Notes under the pieces: generated by a model
What the model saw: only the letters and a program-made list of their open reading frames with translations
Database searches by the model: none
Told to the model about the DNA's origin: nothing
Shown: one piece after another, positions 52,701 through 64,000 of the stretch
Numbering within the stretch: the stretch's first letter is position 1
How the letters are laid out: each line of letters begins with the position of its first letter
From: Histomonas meleagridis
Lineage: Eukaryota; Parabasalia; Tritrichomonadida; Dientamoebidae
DNA length: 64,000 nt
Reading direction: 5' to 3'
NCBI GenBank assembly: GCA_020186115.1
Contig: WSYJ01000186.1
Location: forward strand, 1,037,501-1,101,500
Made by a program: the position numbers and the translations under genes

Positions 52701-55700
52701 AAAAGTACATATGATTATACATCTTGCAGATGCTGGGCAAGTTGCATTTTATGAACAACCATTTAAACCTTATGTTGCACATTTATGTGTATGTGAAGCT
52801 AAAGATTTACCAAAGATGGATATTGGTTCTTTAAGTGATCCATATTGTTCAATAACAATCTCAAATGATGTTCGTCCTAAAGTAACATTTGTTGAAGAAA
52901 ATACATTATCACCTCAATGGTGGATTAATTATGACTTCTTGATTACATCTTTACAAAATGATTGCTTAAATATTGTAATGAGAGATAAAGATAAACTCAA
53001 AGATGAAGATATGGGTTATCTTACATTACCATTAAAAGGCTTTGAAATTGGTTATATTTATAATCAATGGTTTGATATGAAGCCAGCTAAAAATGTTAAA
53101 AATGCAGGAAAAATTAAATTAAAGATTCACATTTCTCCATCAGATATACCTGCATGGCAAGGAACTCCTGTGCCTCCTCCACCACTTCCAGCAAGTGATA
53201 AATTAACACTTCATGTTCATTTAATTCAAGGATTTAATATTCCTGCTGTTGATGCAAATGGTAAAGCAGATCCTTATTGTACACTTTCATTTATTGGACG
53301 TAAAGAAGTTGTTAAAAGTCGAATCTTAAATAAGACACTTAATCCATGTTGGGATGATCAACTTAAATTGGATGTCTTAAGTCTTGGATCAGATATCCTT
53401 CGTATTGAACTTATGGATCATGATGCAGTTGGAAAAGATGATAAAATATCAATTTATGATATTCCATTAAATACAATTCCTCCAGGTATTGTTCAATATG
53501 GAAAATTCGATTTCACTCCTGTTCATGGAAATAAATATGGAGGACAAATTGAAATGAAATATCAAATTGTTGCACCTAATCAAATTCCTTATACAAATGT
53601 ACCATTTATTCCATATCAATTAAATGTTCGTGTAGTTGATATTAAAGATACAAAATGCAAAGATAAAAAAGTTAACTCAATGTTTACCATCAAACTTAAG
53701 AATGATACTAATGCTCAAAGAAGTTCAATTAAACAAAATACATTAAATCCAACATATAATCAAGAATTCTTCTTCTTAGTAACAGATCCAAAGTCAGATA
53801 TTCTTTGTTTAGATTATTCAAATGATGCAACGAAATCATTAATCGGTAAATGTGAATTCCCATTAAAATCATTACAATATGAAGTTACAAGTGAACAAAA
53901 TATTCCACTTTCAAATGGAGGAAGTACACATTTGTATGTTCAACTTGGATCGCCAAATCAAATGCCATTCCTTGATGCTAATTTACCACCAGCAACAATT
54001 GATGAAGTTACATTATATGTTAAAGTTCTTGAAGCTACTGGCGTTCCTGCAATGGATAATAATGGACTTGCTGATACATATTGTAAACTTAGAATAATAG
54101 ATAGAGATGAACCAGTTAAAACAGAAATTAAACCTAAAACACTTACTCCAAGTTGGAATCAAGAATTCCATTTCCCTATAAAATGTCTAGAATCCGATCA
54201 ATTTGAATTAGTATTATATGATCATGATAAAGTTGGAAAAGATGATAAAATCGGTTCATTAATATTAAATGTTTGCGAATTAGAATATGGAATTGTTAAT
54301 GACAAGTTCTACAACCTCAAAATGTCAACTTCAAGTAATACATCTACATCAATACATTTAATCATTCATTTAGCTGGAGCATTTCAACCTAAATTCATTA
54401 ATGTTCCATTTGTTCCAACTATTCTTAACGTAGAAATCGCTGAAGCTATGGATATTCCTAAAGTTGATACACTTGGTAAAACAGATCCATATTGTGTATT
54501 TGGATTTGTAGAAGATTTAAAGAAGAAGAGAACAAGTGTTAAAGATAATACACTTTCACCACAATGGTTCGAAAAGCAAAAAGTTATTGTAACAAATTCA
54601 GAAAAAGATATATTCAAATTAGTATTAAAAGATCAAGGTGTAAAGAATACAGAAGTATCTTCATTAGAAATTCCACTTTCATCATTAGAGTTTGGCCATG
54701 TAACAGATAAATGGTATGATTTAGTACCATGTAAATCTTATAAGAATGGAGGTAAAATTAGATTAATATTACATCATGATAACCCTAACGTTGAACCATT
54801 TAAAGGAATTATTGATCCTAAGCCACCTCTTCCACAATGTGAATCATTACAATTTAATGTTAGATTAATTGGCGCTACGAATCTTCCAACTATGGATGTA
54901 ACAGGAAGTGATGGTTATTGCTCAATGCAATTTATTGGTCGTGATGATACTATTCAGAAATCTCGTATTATTGATAACTCGTTGAATCCATTATGGAATC
55001 AAGATTTCTTCTTTAAAGTTAAAAGTTTGAATAGTGATGAATTCAGATTTATAATAATGGATAAAGATAAATTAAAAGATGATCTAATTTCATATACATC
55101 ATTTGCACTAAAAACTCTTGAACCAGGTGTTGTATATGATAAATATATTGATATGATTCCTTATAAAGAAGATAAAGGAGGAAGACTTCATGTCATTTAT
55201 CATTTAACTAACAAAGGTGATATTCCATTTGTTCAAAATCCATTTATACCATTTGAAGCACATTTCCGATTAACAGAAATTCAAGGACTTAAAGATAAAA
55301 CTAATTATTTCTGTGATGTTCAATTAGAAGATGAGATTAAATCAGAACCATCATTAGTATCAAATACTGGATTATTTAATATGGAATCACGCTTTATATT
55401 AACAGATCCAAGTAATGATAAGATTCAAATTAATCTTAATGAACAATATCAAGAAGGTAAAATTATTACATCTAAGAATATTTCTAAAGGATTATTATTA
55501 TTAGAATCTATTCAACAAGGTCAAACAGTTGAACAAGAAGTTGAACTCAAAGGTTCTATTACATGTAAATGTAAAGTATTAATAACTATATTACCTATTA
55601 ACACACCATTTACATATAATCAACCAACTATTATTCCATTTATTGGTGAACAACGATATGCGCATTTCTATATTAAAGAAGCACGTAATTTACCACGTGC

Positions 55701-58700
55701 AGATGGACCACGAGGTCTCACTGATGCATATGTTAAAAATATATGCACTTACAACAACACGTGAAAAACTTAAAGAAAAGAAGAATGATACTAATAAGAA
55801 ATATATTTCTATGACACGAGTTATCTTCAAATCATTAAATCCGACATTTAATCAAATATTCCATATTCCAATTGATAGTTTTGGTACAGATATTATTAAA
55901 GTTGTATTATATGATTATGATAAGAACAATAAAGATGATAAATTATGTACATTTACATATAAAGTTTCAGACATGGGCAATGGAATTATTAAAGATGAAT
56001 GGTTACCAGTAAGTAATCGTACAGGTGAAATTCATATTGTCTCACAAGTGACAGATTTTAATCAATATGCATTTGTTGAACATCAAATTAAACCAGGCAA
56101 AGTTCATGTCTGTATTCATGATGCATTTGATTTACCACGAGTTGATAAAACGAGTGAAAACGATTGTTTCTGTAAAGTATCACTTGAACATGATATTAGT
56201 ACTACTAATACCATTGCTATTCAAGATAGTTCTACACCACAATGGTTCCAAAACATGTCATTTATAATGAATTCACAAACTACTGATATTCTTAAAGTTG
56301 AAATCTTTGATGAAGGTAATGTTAAAGATCGATCAATATGTCAATTGAAATTACCATTATCTACATTTGAACCTAATTTAATTTATGATGATTATTATAA
56401 TTTAGAGGGATCTAATGATAAAATCAAAGATACAAATGGAAAAATTCATCTTAAAGTTCTTGTTGATCCACTGAATACATTAACATTAGATACAGCATCA
56501 TATGCACATAAACCATCACTTAAGCCAGCAGGTAATGTTCAATTTAATATTAAAATCATTGATTTATCTAATGCCAAATCTAAAATTATTGGTACGGTTA
56601 ATCCATATTGTAAATTAGAATTTGTTGGACGTGATAAAACTATTCAAAAGACGCGACTTATTGAGAATTCTAGTATGCCATATTGGAATCAAACATTTAC
56701 ATTTGATAAAGTTATTTTAAATAGTGATGAATTTAAGATTACATTATATGATAAAGACAAAGCGATTTCATATACATCATTTTTATTACGTTCTATTGAA
56801 CCAGGAGTTGTATATGATCAATATATTGATTTGAATTCATTTGGGTCATCCAAAGGTGGTACACTTCATGTCATTTATCATTTAACTAACAAAGGTGATA
56901 TTCCATTTGTTCAAAATCCATTTATACCATTTGAAGCACATTTCCGATTAACAGAAATTCAAGGACTTAAAGATAAAACTAATTATTTCTGTGATGTTCA
57001 ATTAGAAGATGAGATTAAATCAGAACCATCATTAGTATCAAATACTGGATTATTTAATATGGAATCACGCTTTATATTAACAGATCCAAGTAATGATAAG
57101 ATTCAAATTAATCTTAATGAACAATATCAAGAAGGTAAAATTATTACATCTAAGAATATTTCTAAAGGATTATTATTATTAGAATCTATTCAACAAGGTC
57201 AAACAGTTGAACAAGAAGTTGAACTCAAAGGTTCTATTACATGTAAATGTAAAGTATTAATAACTATATTACCTATTAACACACCATTTACATATAATCA
57301 ACCAACTATTATTCCATTTATTGGTGAACAACGATATGCGCATTTCTATATTAAAGAAGCACGTAATTTACCACGTGCAGATGGACCACGAGGTCTCACT
57401 GATGCATATGTTAAAATATATGCACTTACAACAACACGTGAAAAACTTAAAGAAAAGAAGAATGATACTAATAAGAAATATATTTCTATGACACGAGTTA
57501 TCTTCAAATCATTAAATCCGACATTTAATCAAATATTCCATATTCCAATTGATAGTTTTGGTACAGATATTATTAAAGTTGTATTATATGATTATGATAA
57601 GAACAATAAAGATGATAAATTATGTACATTTACATATAAAGTTTCAGACATGGGCAATGGAATTATTAAAGATGAATGGTTACCAGTAAGTAATCGTACA
57701 GGTGAAATTCATATTGTCTCACAAGTGACAGATTTTAATCAATATGCATTTGTTGAACATCAAATTAAACCAGGCAAAGTTCATGTCTGTATTCATGATG
57801 CATTTGATTTACCACGAGTTGATAAAACGAGTGAAAACGATTGTTTCTGTAAAGTATCACTTGAACATGATATTAGTACTACTAATACCATTGCTATTCA
57901 AGATAGTTCTACACCACAATGGTTCCAAAACATGTCATTTATAATGAATTCACAAACTACTGATATTCTTAAAGTTGAAATCTTTGATGAAGGTAATGTT
58001 AAAGATCGATCAATATGTCAATTGAAATTACCATTATCTACATTTGAACCTAATTTAATTTATGATGATTATTATTCACTTGAACCGACAGTTGAAACTA
58101 AAGAAATGAAAGGACAAATTCATCTTAAAGTTCTTGTTGATCCACTGAATACATTAACATTAGATACAGCATCATATGCACATAAACCATCACTTAAGCC
58201 AGCAGGTAATGTTCAATTTAATATTAAAATCATTGATTTATCTAATGCCAAATCTAAAATTATTGGTACGGTTAATCCATATTGTAAATTAGAATTTGTT
58301 GGACGTGATAAAACTATTCAAAAGACGCGACTTATTGAGAATTCTAGTATGCCATATTGGAATCAAACATTTACATTTGATAAAGTTATTTTTAAATAGT
58401 GATGAATTTAAGATTACATTATATGATAAAGACAAAGCGATTTCATATACATCATTTTTTATTACGTTCTATTGAACCAGGAGTTGTATATGATCAATAT
58501 ATTGATTTGAATTCATTTGGGTCATCCAAAGGTGGTACACTTCATGTCATTTATCATTTAACTAACAAAGGTGATATTCCATTTGTTCAAAATCCATTTA
58601 TACCATTTGAAGCACATTTCCGATTAACAGAAATTCAAGGACTTAAAGATAAAACTAATTATTTCTGTGATGTTCAATTAGAAGATGAGATTAAATCAGA

Positions 58701-61700
58701 ACCATCATTAGTATCAAATACTGGATTATTTAATATGGAATCACGCTTTATATTAACAGATCCAAGTAATGATAAGATTCAAATTAATCTTAATGAACAA
58801 TATCAAGAAGGTAAAATTATTACATCTAAGAATATTTCTAAAGGATTATTATTATTAGAATCTATTCAACAAGGTCAAACAGTTGAACAAGAAGTTGAAC
58901 TCAAAGGTTCTATTACATGTAAATGTAAAGTATTAATAACTATATTACCTATTAACACACCATTTACATATAATCAACCAACTATTATTCCATTTATTGG
59001 TGAACAACGATATGCGCATTTCTATATTAAAGAAGCACGTAATTTACCACGTGCAGATGGACCACGAGGTCTCACTGATGCATATGTTAAAATATATGCA
59101 CTTACAACAACACGTGAAAAACTTAAAGAAAAGAAGAATGATACTAATAAGAAATATATTTCTATGACACGAGTTATCTTCAAATCATTAAATCCGACAT
59201 TTAATCAAATATTCCATATTCCAATTGATAGTTTTGGTACAGATATTATTAAAGTTGTATTATATGATTATGATAAGAACAATAAAGATGATAAATTATG
59301 TACATTTACATATAAAGTTTCAGACATGGGCAATGGAATTATTAAAGATGAATGGTTACCAGTAAGTAATCGTACAGGTGAAATTCATATTGTCTCACAA
59401 GTGACAGATTTTAATCAATATGCATTTGTTGAACATCAAATTAAACCAGGCAAAGTTCATGTCTGTATTCATGATGCATTTGATTTACCACGAGTTGACA
59501 AGGTAACTAAAAACGATTGCTTCTGTAAAGTCTCACTTGAGCATGATATCACTAAAGCCAAAACTAAAGCTATTCAAGACAGTTCTACACCACAATGGTT
59601 CCAAAACATGTCATTTATAATGAATTCACAAACCACTGATGATCTTATTGTTGAAGTATATGATGAAGGTAATGTTAAAGATCGATCAATATGTCAATTG
59701 AAATTACCATTATCTAAATTTGAACCTAATTTAATTTATGATGAATATTACACACTTGAACCGACAGTTAAATCAAGTGAAAATTATGGTCAAATTCATC
59801 TTAAAGTTCTTGTTGATCCAATGAATACATTAACATTAGATACAGCTCCATATGCACCACAACCTCTTCAATCACCATCAACAGGAACACAATTCCATGT
59901 TCACATTATATCTGCCAGCAATCTCAGCACACAAAAGATTAATCCATATGCTAAACTTGAATTTATTGGAAGGAAAAACACAACATTTACTACACGAACC
60001 ATTGATAAATCCAGCTTCCCATACTATAATCAATATTTCCGCTTAGATATTCCAAGTTTATCAACAGATACATTTAAACTTACATTTTATGATAGTAATG
60101 TTGGTGTTGATACTAAACTTTCATCACATTTAATTCCATTAAATTCACTTCAATGTGGAAAAGTATACTATGAAACAATTAAACTTTCAGGTTATCATGA
60201 TCATTCTCGATTAGGAAGTGTTACACTTCGTTATCATATTGCAGCTGAAGGACAAACGCCATTTATTGAACAATTATTTGTACCTAATCAACTTCATTTC
60301 CATATTTCACAATATCTTAAACCAGTTGAAAGTAATAAGGAAGGCAACAATGAAATGTTCTTCCGTTTACAACTTGAGAATGATTTATATTGTGAATCAA
60401 CAACTAACAGAATTGATTTTACATGGGAAGAAAACTTTTCATTTATTATTACTGATTTGAATCGTGATAAATTAATATTAACTGGTTATAAGATCCCATC
60501 ACCAATTCTTGAACGAGTTGAACCAGTTAAAGTATGTGAAAAGATAATATCATTATCGAATATGACTATTGGACAAGTTGTTGATCTTTCTGATGAAGAC
60601 ATTCGATGCTTTGGCCAAATTCTTCCAATTGGTCAAGAATACTTTATTGGACAACAATTTAATACTCCACCACCACTTAAATCATATTCAAATTATATGA
60701 TTCATATGCACTTTATTGAAGCAGTCGGAATTGAAGCACAAGATGTTGATAATTCTGCTGATCCTTATTGTAAGATTAGTTTCTCAGATAAAGATTTCTA
60801 TACACCAGTAATTCGAAATACATTACATCCTAAATGGAATTATATAGTTTCAAGAGAAATTAGAAGTTATCAATGGGATAAACTCAAAATTAAACTTTAT
60901 GACTATGATTATCATGTTTCAAAAGATGATTTAATTGGTAAATTTAGGAAATATGTATCGGAATTCCCACGTTCAATTGTATTTGATGAATGGTTAACAT
61001 TTAAAGGTAACGCACAATTACATATTAGAATACATGTTACAGCACCAGGACAAATTCCATTTGTTGATCAACAACCATTTACACTTCATAAGCTTTATCT
61101 ACAAGTAAATGAAGCAATTATTGGACAAATAACTCCAGGAATATTATCTAAATATAATCCATATTGTAAAGTTGGAATAAATGATGTGAAAGTTGGTTCA
61201 TGTACAAGTATATTACATAAAACTTCAACACCACAATGGTATCAATTTATTGAATATTATATTACTAATCCTCAAACAGATTCTATAACATTTTATGTTA
61301 TGGATAAAATTAATGATAAAGATTCTAAACAAATTACAAAAACTACACTTCAATTATGTGAACTTGAAATAGGAAAAACTTATCAAAACTGGTTAACACT
61401 TGAAGACAAAAACAAAATATTTGTTCGTTATCAACTTGTAATTGAAGGCACACCTAAATTTACTGATTTTGTTGAAGTATATGATAAAGTTACAGAAGAT
61501 AAATATATGATGCATGTTATAATAACCAGAGGTTATAATCTTTCTAACAATGAATTTGTTATACCTTATGTAAAATTAAAATCAAAAACATTTGAACAAA
61601 GCACAAGAGCTATTGAAAATAATAAATCTCCAATTTGGAATCAAGAATTTCATATCCCTATTCGAAGTATAGAACAAGAAATTCTTACAATATTTGTCAA

Positions 61701-63054
61701 TGATAAATATGATAACGAGAAATCAATGCTTGTAGAATATATATATTATAATCAAAATAAACTTGGTGTTGTACAACATCGTGATATAACTCATAAAAAT
61801 ACTAAGCTTCAAATAATATATCAAATTACAGCACCTGGTCAAACATCATACGTTGACGCACCATTTAATATGAATCGACTTAATGTTCGTGTTATTGGTA
61901 ATTCAGGTTCACTTGGATTTAATTCATTATTAAATGTCAAACTTGAAAGTGATTTAAATCCATCATATTCAACAATACGAAATGCATTTTCAGATGACTT
62001 TGAATATATTCCTATGCCAAATGATAAACTTAATATATCATTATGTCAATATTCACTTGAACATACTGAAGAAAAAACTAAACCTCAAAGTATTCCACTC
62101 ACGAATTTAGAACTCAATAAAGTATATACAAATGAATTAGACTTAAATCCAGGACATGTACAAGTACAATATCAACTTATCCCACATGATGGTGTACCAT
62201 TTAATCCTCAACCTATTTCACCTGGTGAAAGTGAGAATATGCATGTATACATGAAGGTAAATAATACACAACTTCTACATTATTATTATATTAGAGTTTC
62301 ATTCCTTAATCAAAAATCAACAACTTATGCATATTCAAGAATTATATCTAAACAACAAGGTAAAAGTGATATCATAGGAATTGACGTAATAGGACTTAAT
62401 ACTGCTATGTTATTATTTGAACTTATCCGTTTCAATAGCTATAAAGAAGATCAAGTTATTGATAAAGAAACATTCAGACTTATGGACGTAGGATTTGGGT
62501 TAACTAAAGATACAACAATAAACTTTAGAACTGGAGGTCAAAATATTAATATATCATTACATCTTGCAGCACCACTTCAAAAGGCATTTGTTCCACAGCC
62601 ATTTATACCACTTCAACTTCATTTCGTTCTTATGGAAGCAATTAACATTCCAAAAGTTGACAAATTATCAAAGAATGATTGTTATTGTTCTTTGAAGCTT
62701 TCATCTGATATCTATTCAGTAACGTCAAGTGTATGTGATAATACACAAACTCCTCAATGGGGAAGTGTGTTCTCATTCGTTTTAACAACAATGGACGATG
62801 CTGTTGAAGTTAAATTATTCGACAAAAACGTAACAAAATCTAAAGAAATTTCAGATGTCATCGCAATCCCAATTAATGCAATGCAAGTCGGAGTACCTGT
62901 TACTGGTTGGTTGAACCTGAAAACAACTAGCGGAAAAGATTGTGGAAGTTTGAATTATGGTATGATAATTCAACCATACGGTGAAATGCCAATGATTAGC
63001 CCGAAGATGATTTGCTATGAATCAGTACCTGAGGAATTACTCAAGGAGAAATAA
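49756..63054 (+). CDS. Giant multi-C2-domain protein (about 32 C2-like domains), currently in three frames
   Basis: Continuous C2-domain coding over 13,299 bp, split into three frames by single-base gains in homopolymers: an A-run at 55735-55739, a T-run at 58389-58393 and a T-run at 58455-58460. Paralogous copies in the same gene have one base fewer at each site. The total length minus three bases is a multiple of three, giving about 4,431 residues. I count about 32 C2-like units, roughly in pairs: one well conserved with calcium-type loops (MDxxGxSDPYC and DYDxVGKDD), the partner often degenerate. A Lys/His-rich linker lies at about residues 548-598. No signal peptide, transmembrane helix or catalytic domain was found, so it is probably a cytosolic calcium/phospholipid-responsive scaffold. 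Function is unknown. Confidence 0.85.
55186..56863 (+). repeat. C2-gene internal tandem duplication, copy A
   Basis: First of three tandem copies of a unit of about 1.68 kb (about four C2 domains). It is nearly identical at nucleotide level to copy B, except for the extra A at 55735-55739 and a differing block at about 56400-56455. Confidence 0.9.
56864..58539 (+). repeat. C2-gene internal tandem duplication, copy B
   Basis: Second copy. The block at about 58075-58125 differs from copy A. Extra T bases at 58389-58393 and 58455-58460 break the frame relative to copy A. Confidence 0.9.
58540..59505 (+). repeat. C2-gene internal tandem duplication, copy C (identical part)
   Basis: Third copy. 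It matches A and B closely up to about 59500, then shows scattered changes (GACAAGGTAACTAAAAACG in place of the A/B version) and merges into unique C2 sequence after about 59850. Copy C is probably the older, partly diverged end. Confidence 0.88.
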
Positions 63055-63120
63055 GTAAATCCAAATTTTATAATTGTTTATATTTTGTCGTCACTTTTGT
63101 ATAAATAAGTTTAATTTTTG

Positions 63121-64000
63121 ATGAATTTTAATTGGGAACAAATGATTCAAACACTCGAAGAAATAATTTTTGGGCTGAATTATGATAATATGGAATTATC
63201 TGTACAGAGTTCTATGAATTTATTTAATCGAAATTTTTGTTATTCATTTAATATTATTATTTGTCGTTTTGTATATAGAGCATTTGTTACCCAAATGAAA
63301 GAGCCTGGGCTTTATTTTGAATATTTAAAATTAATTGAAGTCAATGAGAATCAAATTTGCCCTTACACAGATCCAATTTTAAATATATTCAAAGAATATC
63401 TTCGTGGAATGAAAACTCAAGAATCAAATTATTTTTTAGTAAAAATGATTGAAAAAGGAATTATTCCTTCAAGTTATGCTAAAAATAATTTATATTTTGC
63501 AAATTATCTTCCAAAAGAAAATGTATATAATTTAATAGAATTTAATCAATTTTATGAATATTTTGATTCAAACTTTGAAGAACTTTCGAAAGATGATTGG
63601 AAACTTCATAAAGAACTAATTAATGAAGGAGTTAATCCATTAGAAATCACAAAAATTATACGGAATGATGATTTAGAACAATTAAAAGAAATATTATCAA
63701 AAAGATATTATAAAATTAATCAAAAAATTGAGCCTTCAATATATGAAAAATGTACTTTTGTTAATAATGATAATGTATCAATAATTGATTATTGTGCATA
63801 TTTTTGTGCAATTCAATGTTTTAAATATTTGTTGCCAAAACTTAATGGGCTGAAAGATACAGGAAAATATGCTATTGCTGGAGGAAACTTAGAAATTGTT
63901 AAATTATGTGAACAAAAAAATTTATCTTTTGAAAATAAATTCGAAATTTCAATTCAATATCATCGAAATGATATTTTTAAATATTTTTATGAAAAAGAAA
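63121..64000 (+). CDS. DUF3447/ankyrin-family protein, 5' part (cut by window end)
   Basis: Open from ATG 63121 to the window edge, 293 codons without a stop. It starts MNFNWEQMIQTLEEIIFGLN and shows the family pattern: SSMNLFNRNFCYSFNIIICR in the N-terminal helices, ELSKDDWKLHKELINEG and KIIRNDDLEQLKEIL in the middle, IEPSIYEKC, then ankyrin-like YAIAGGNLEIVKLCEQ and YHRNDIFKYFYEKE. Each matches the copy at 43117-44352, and no lesion is seen. The gene begins 66 bp after the giant C2 gene stop, on the same strand. The ankyrin modules and their spacers, if any, would lie outside the window. Confidence 0.85.
   Translation, partial: MNFNWEQMIQTLEEIIFGLNYDNMELSVQSSMNLFNRNFCYSFNIIICRFVYRAFVTQMKEPGLYFEYLKLIEVNENQICPYTDPILNIFKEYLRGMKTQESNYFLVKMIEKGIIPSSYAKNNLYFANYLPKENVYNLIEFNQFYEYFDSNFEELSKDDWKLHKELINEGVNPLEITKIIRNDDLEQLKEILSKRYYKINQKIEPSIYEKCTFVNNDNVSIIDYCAYFCAIQCFKYLLPKLNGLKDTGKYAIAGGNLEIVKLCEQKNLSFENKFEISIQYHRNDIFKYFYEKE

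Overview
The window is nuclear DNA from a unicellular eukaryote, most likely a parabasalid close to Tritrichomonas or Trichomonas. This is inferred from several things together: very A+T-rich intergenic DNA; short gene spacing with almost all genes uninterrupted; a BspA-like leucine-rich surface protein; many copies of the DUF3447/ankyrin family; trichomonad-style histones in a divergent H3/H4 pair; Inr-like TCAYW elements just upstream of ATGs; and stop codons that often sit inside TAAA. TAA, TAG and TGA all act as stops. Species cannot be fixed without a search.

Left third (1-23 kb): a gamma-tubulin complex component, a Rab GTPase, an alpha-solenoid protein and a CMGC-like kinase come first. 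Next are an old-yellow-enzyme-type flavin oxidoreductase, a decayed Ras-family pseudogene and an F5/8C-domain protein. An accessory stretch (10.2-17.5 kb) follows, holding a broken pogo-like transposase, three decayed DUF3447 copies around a ketopantoate-reductase-like gene, and an ATT microsatellite of about 0.5 kb. Then come a Pro/Gln-rich protein, an RRM protein, a four-helix membrane protein, proteasome subunit Rpn12, a small coiled-coil protein and a bZIP factor.

Middle (23-41 kb): Rab5-like GTPase, DEAH helicase Prp43/DHX15, ER-fusion GTPase Sey1/RHD3, tRNA-Pro(TGG), a RhoGAP, tRNA-Arg(ACG), the flagellar protein CFAP299, a BspA-like LRR membrane protein with an 18-bp-repeat stalk, a HID1-like trafficking protein, a four-helix membrane protein and a LisH-RasGEF protein.

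Right third (41-64 kb): a DUF3447 gene runs into an array of about a dozen 170-bp units (84-nt ankyrin module plus 86-nt spacer). It is followed by divergent histones H4/H3, a PI-transfer protein, a CK2-alpha kinase, ribosomal protein S2 (uS5), a giant protein gene of about 13.3 kb with about 32 C2-like domains, and the start of another DUF3447 gene cut by the window edge.

Functional themes are small-GTPase signalling (two Rabs, RasGEF, RhoGAP, Ras pseudogene), membrane traffic and lipid handling (Sey1, HID1, PITP, C2 protein), cytoskeleton/flagellum (GCP, CFAP299) and core housekeeping. The most unusual signals are the fixed 84+86-nt ankyrin/spacer array, the giant C2 gene with nearly identical 1.68-kb internal duplications and three homopolymer frame breaks, and a recurrent MYB-like AACGGT element just upstream of many starts. 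Many start codons were moved to the first in-frame ATG, because the longest open frame began with GTG or TTG.
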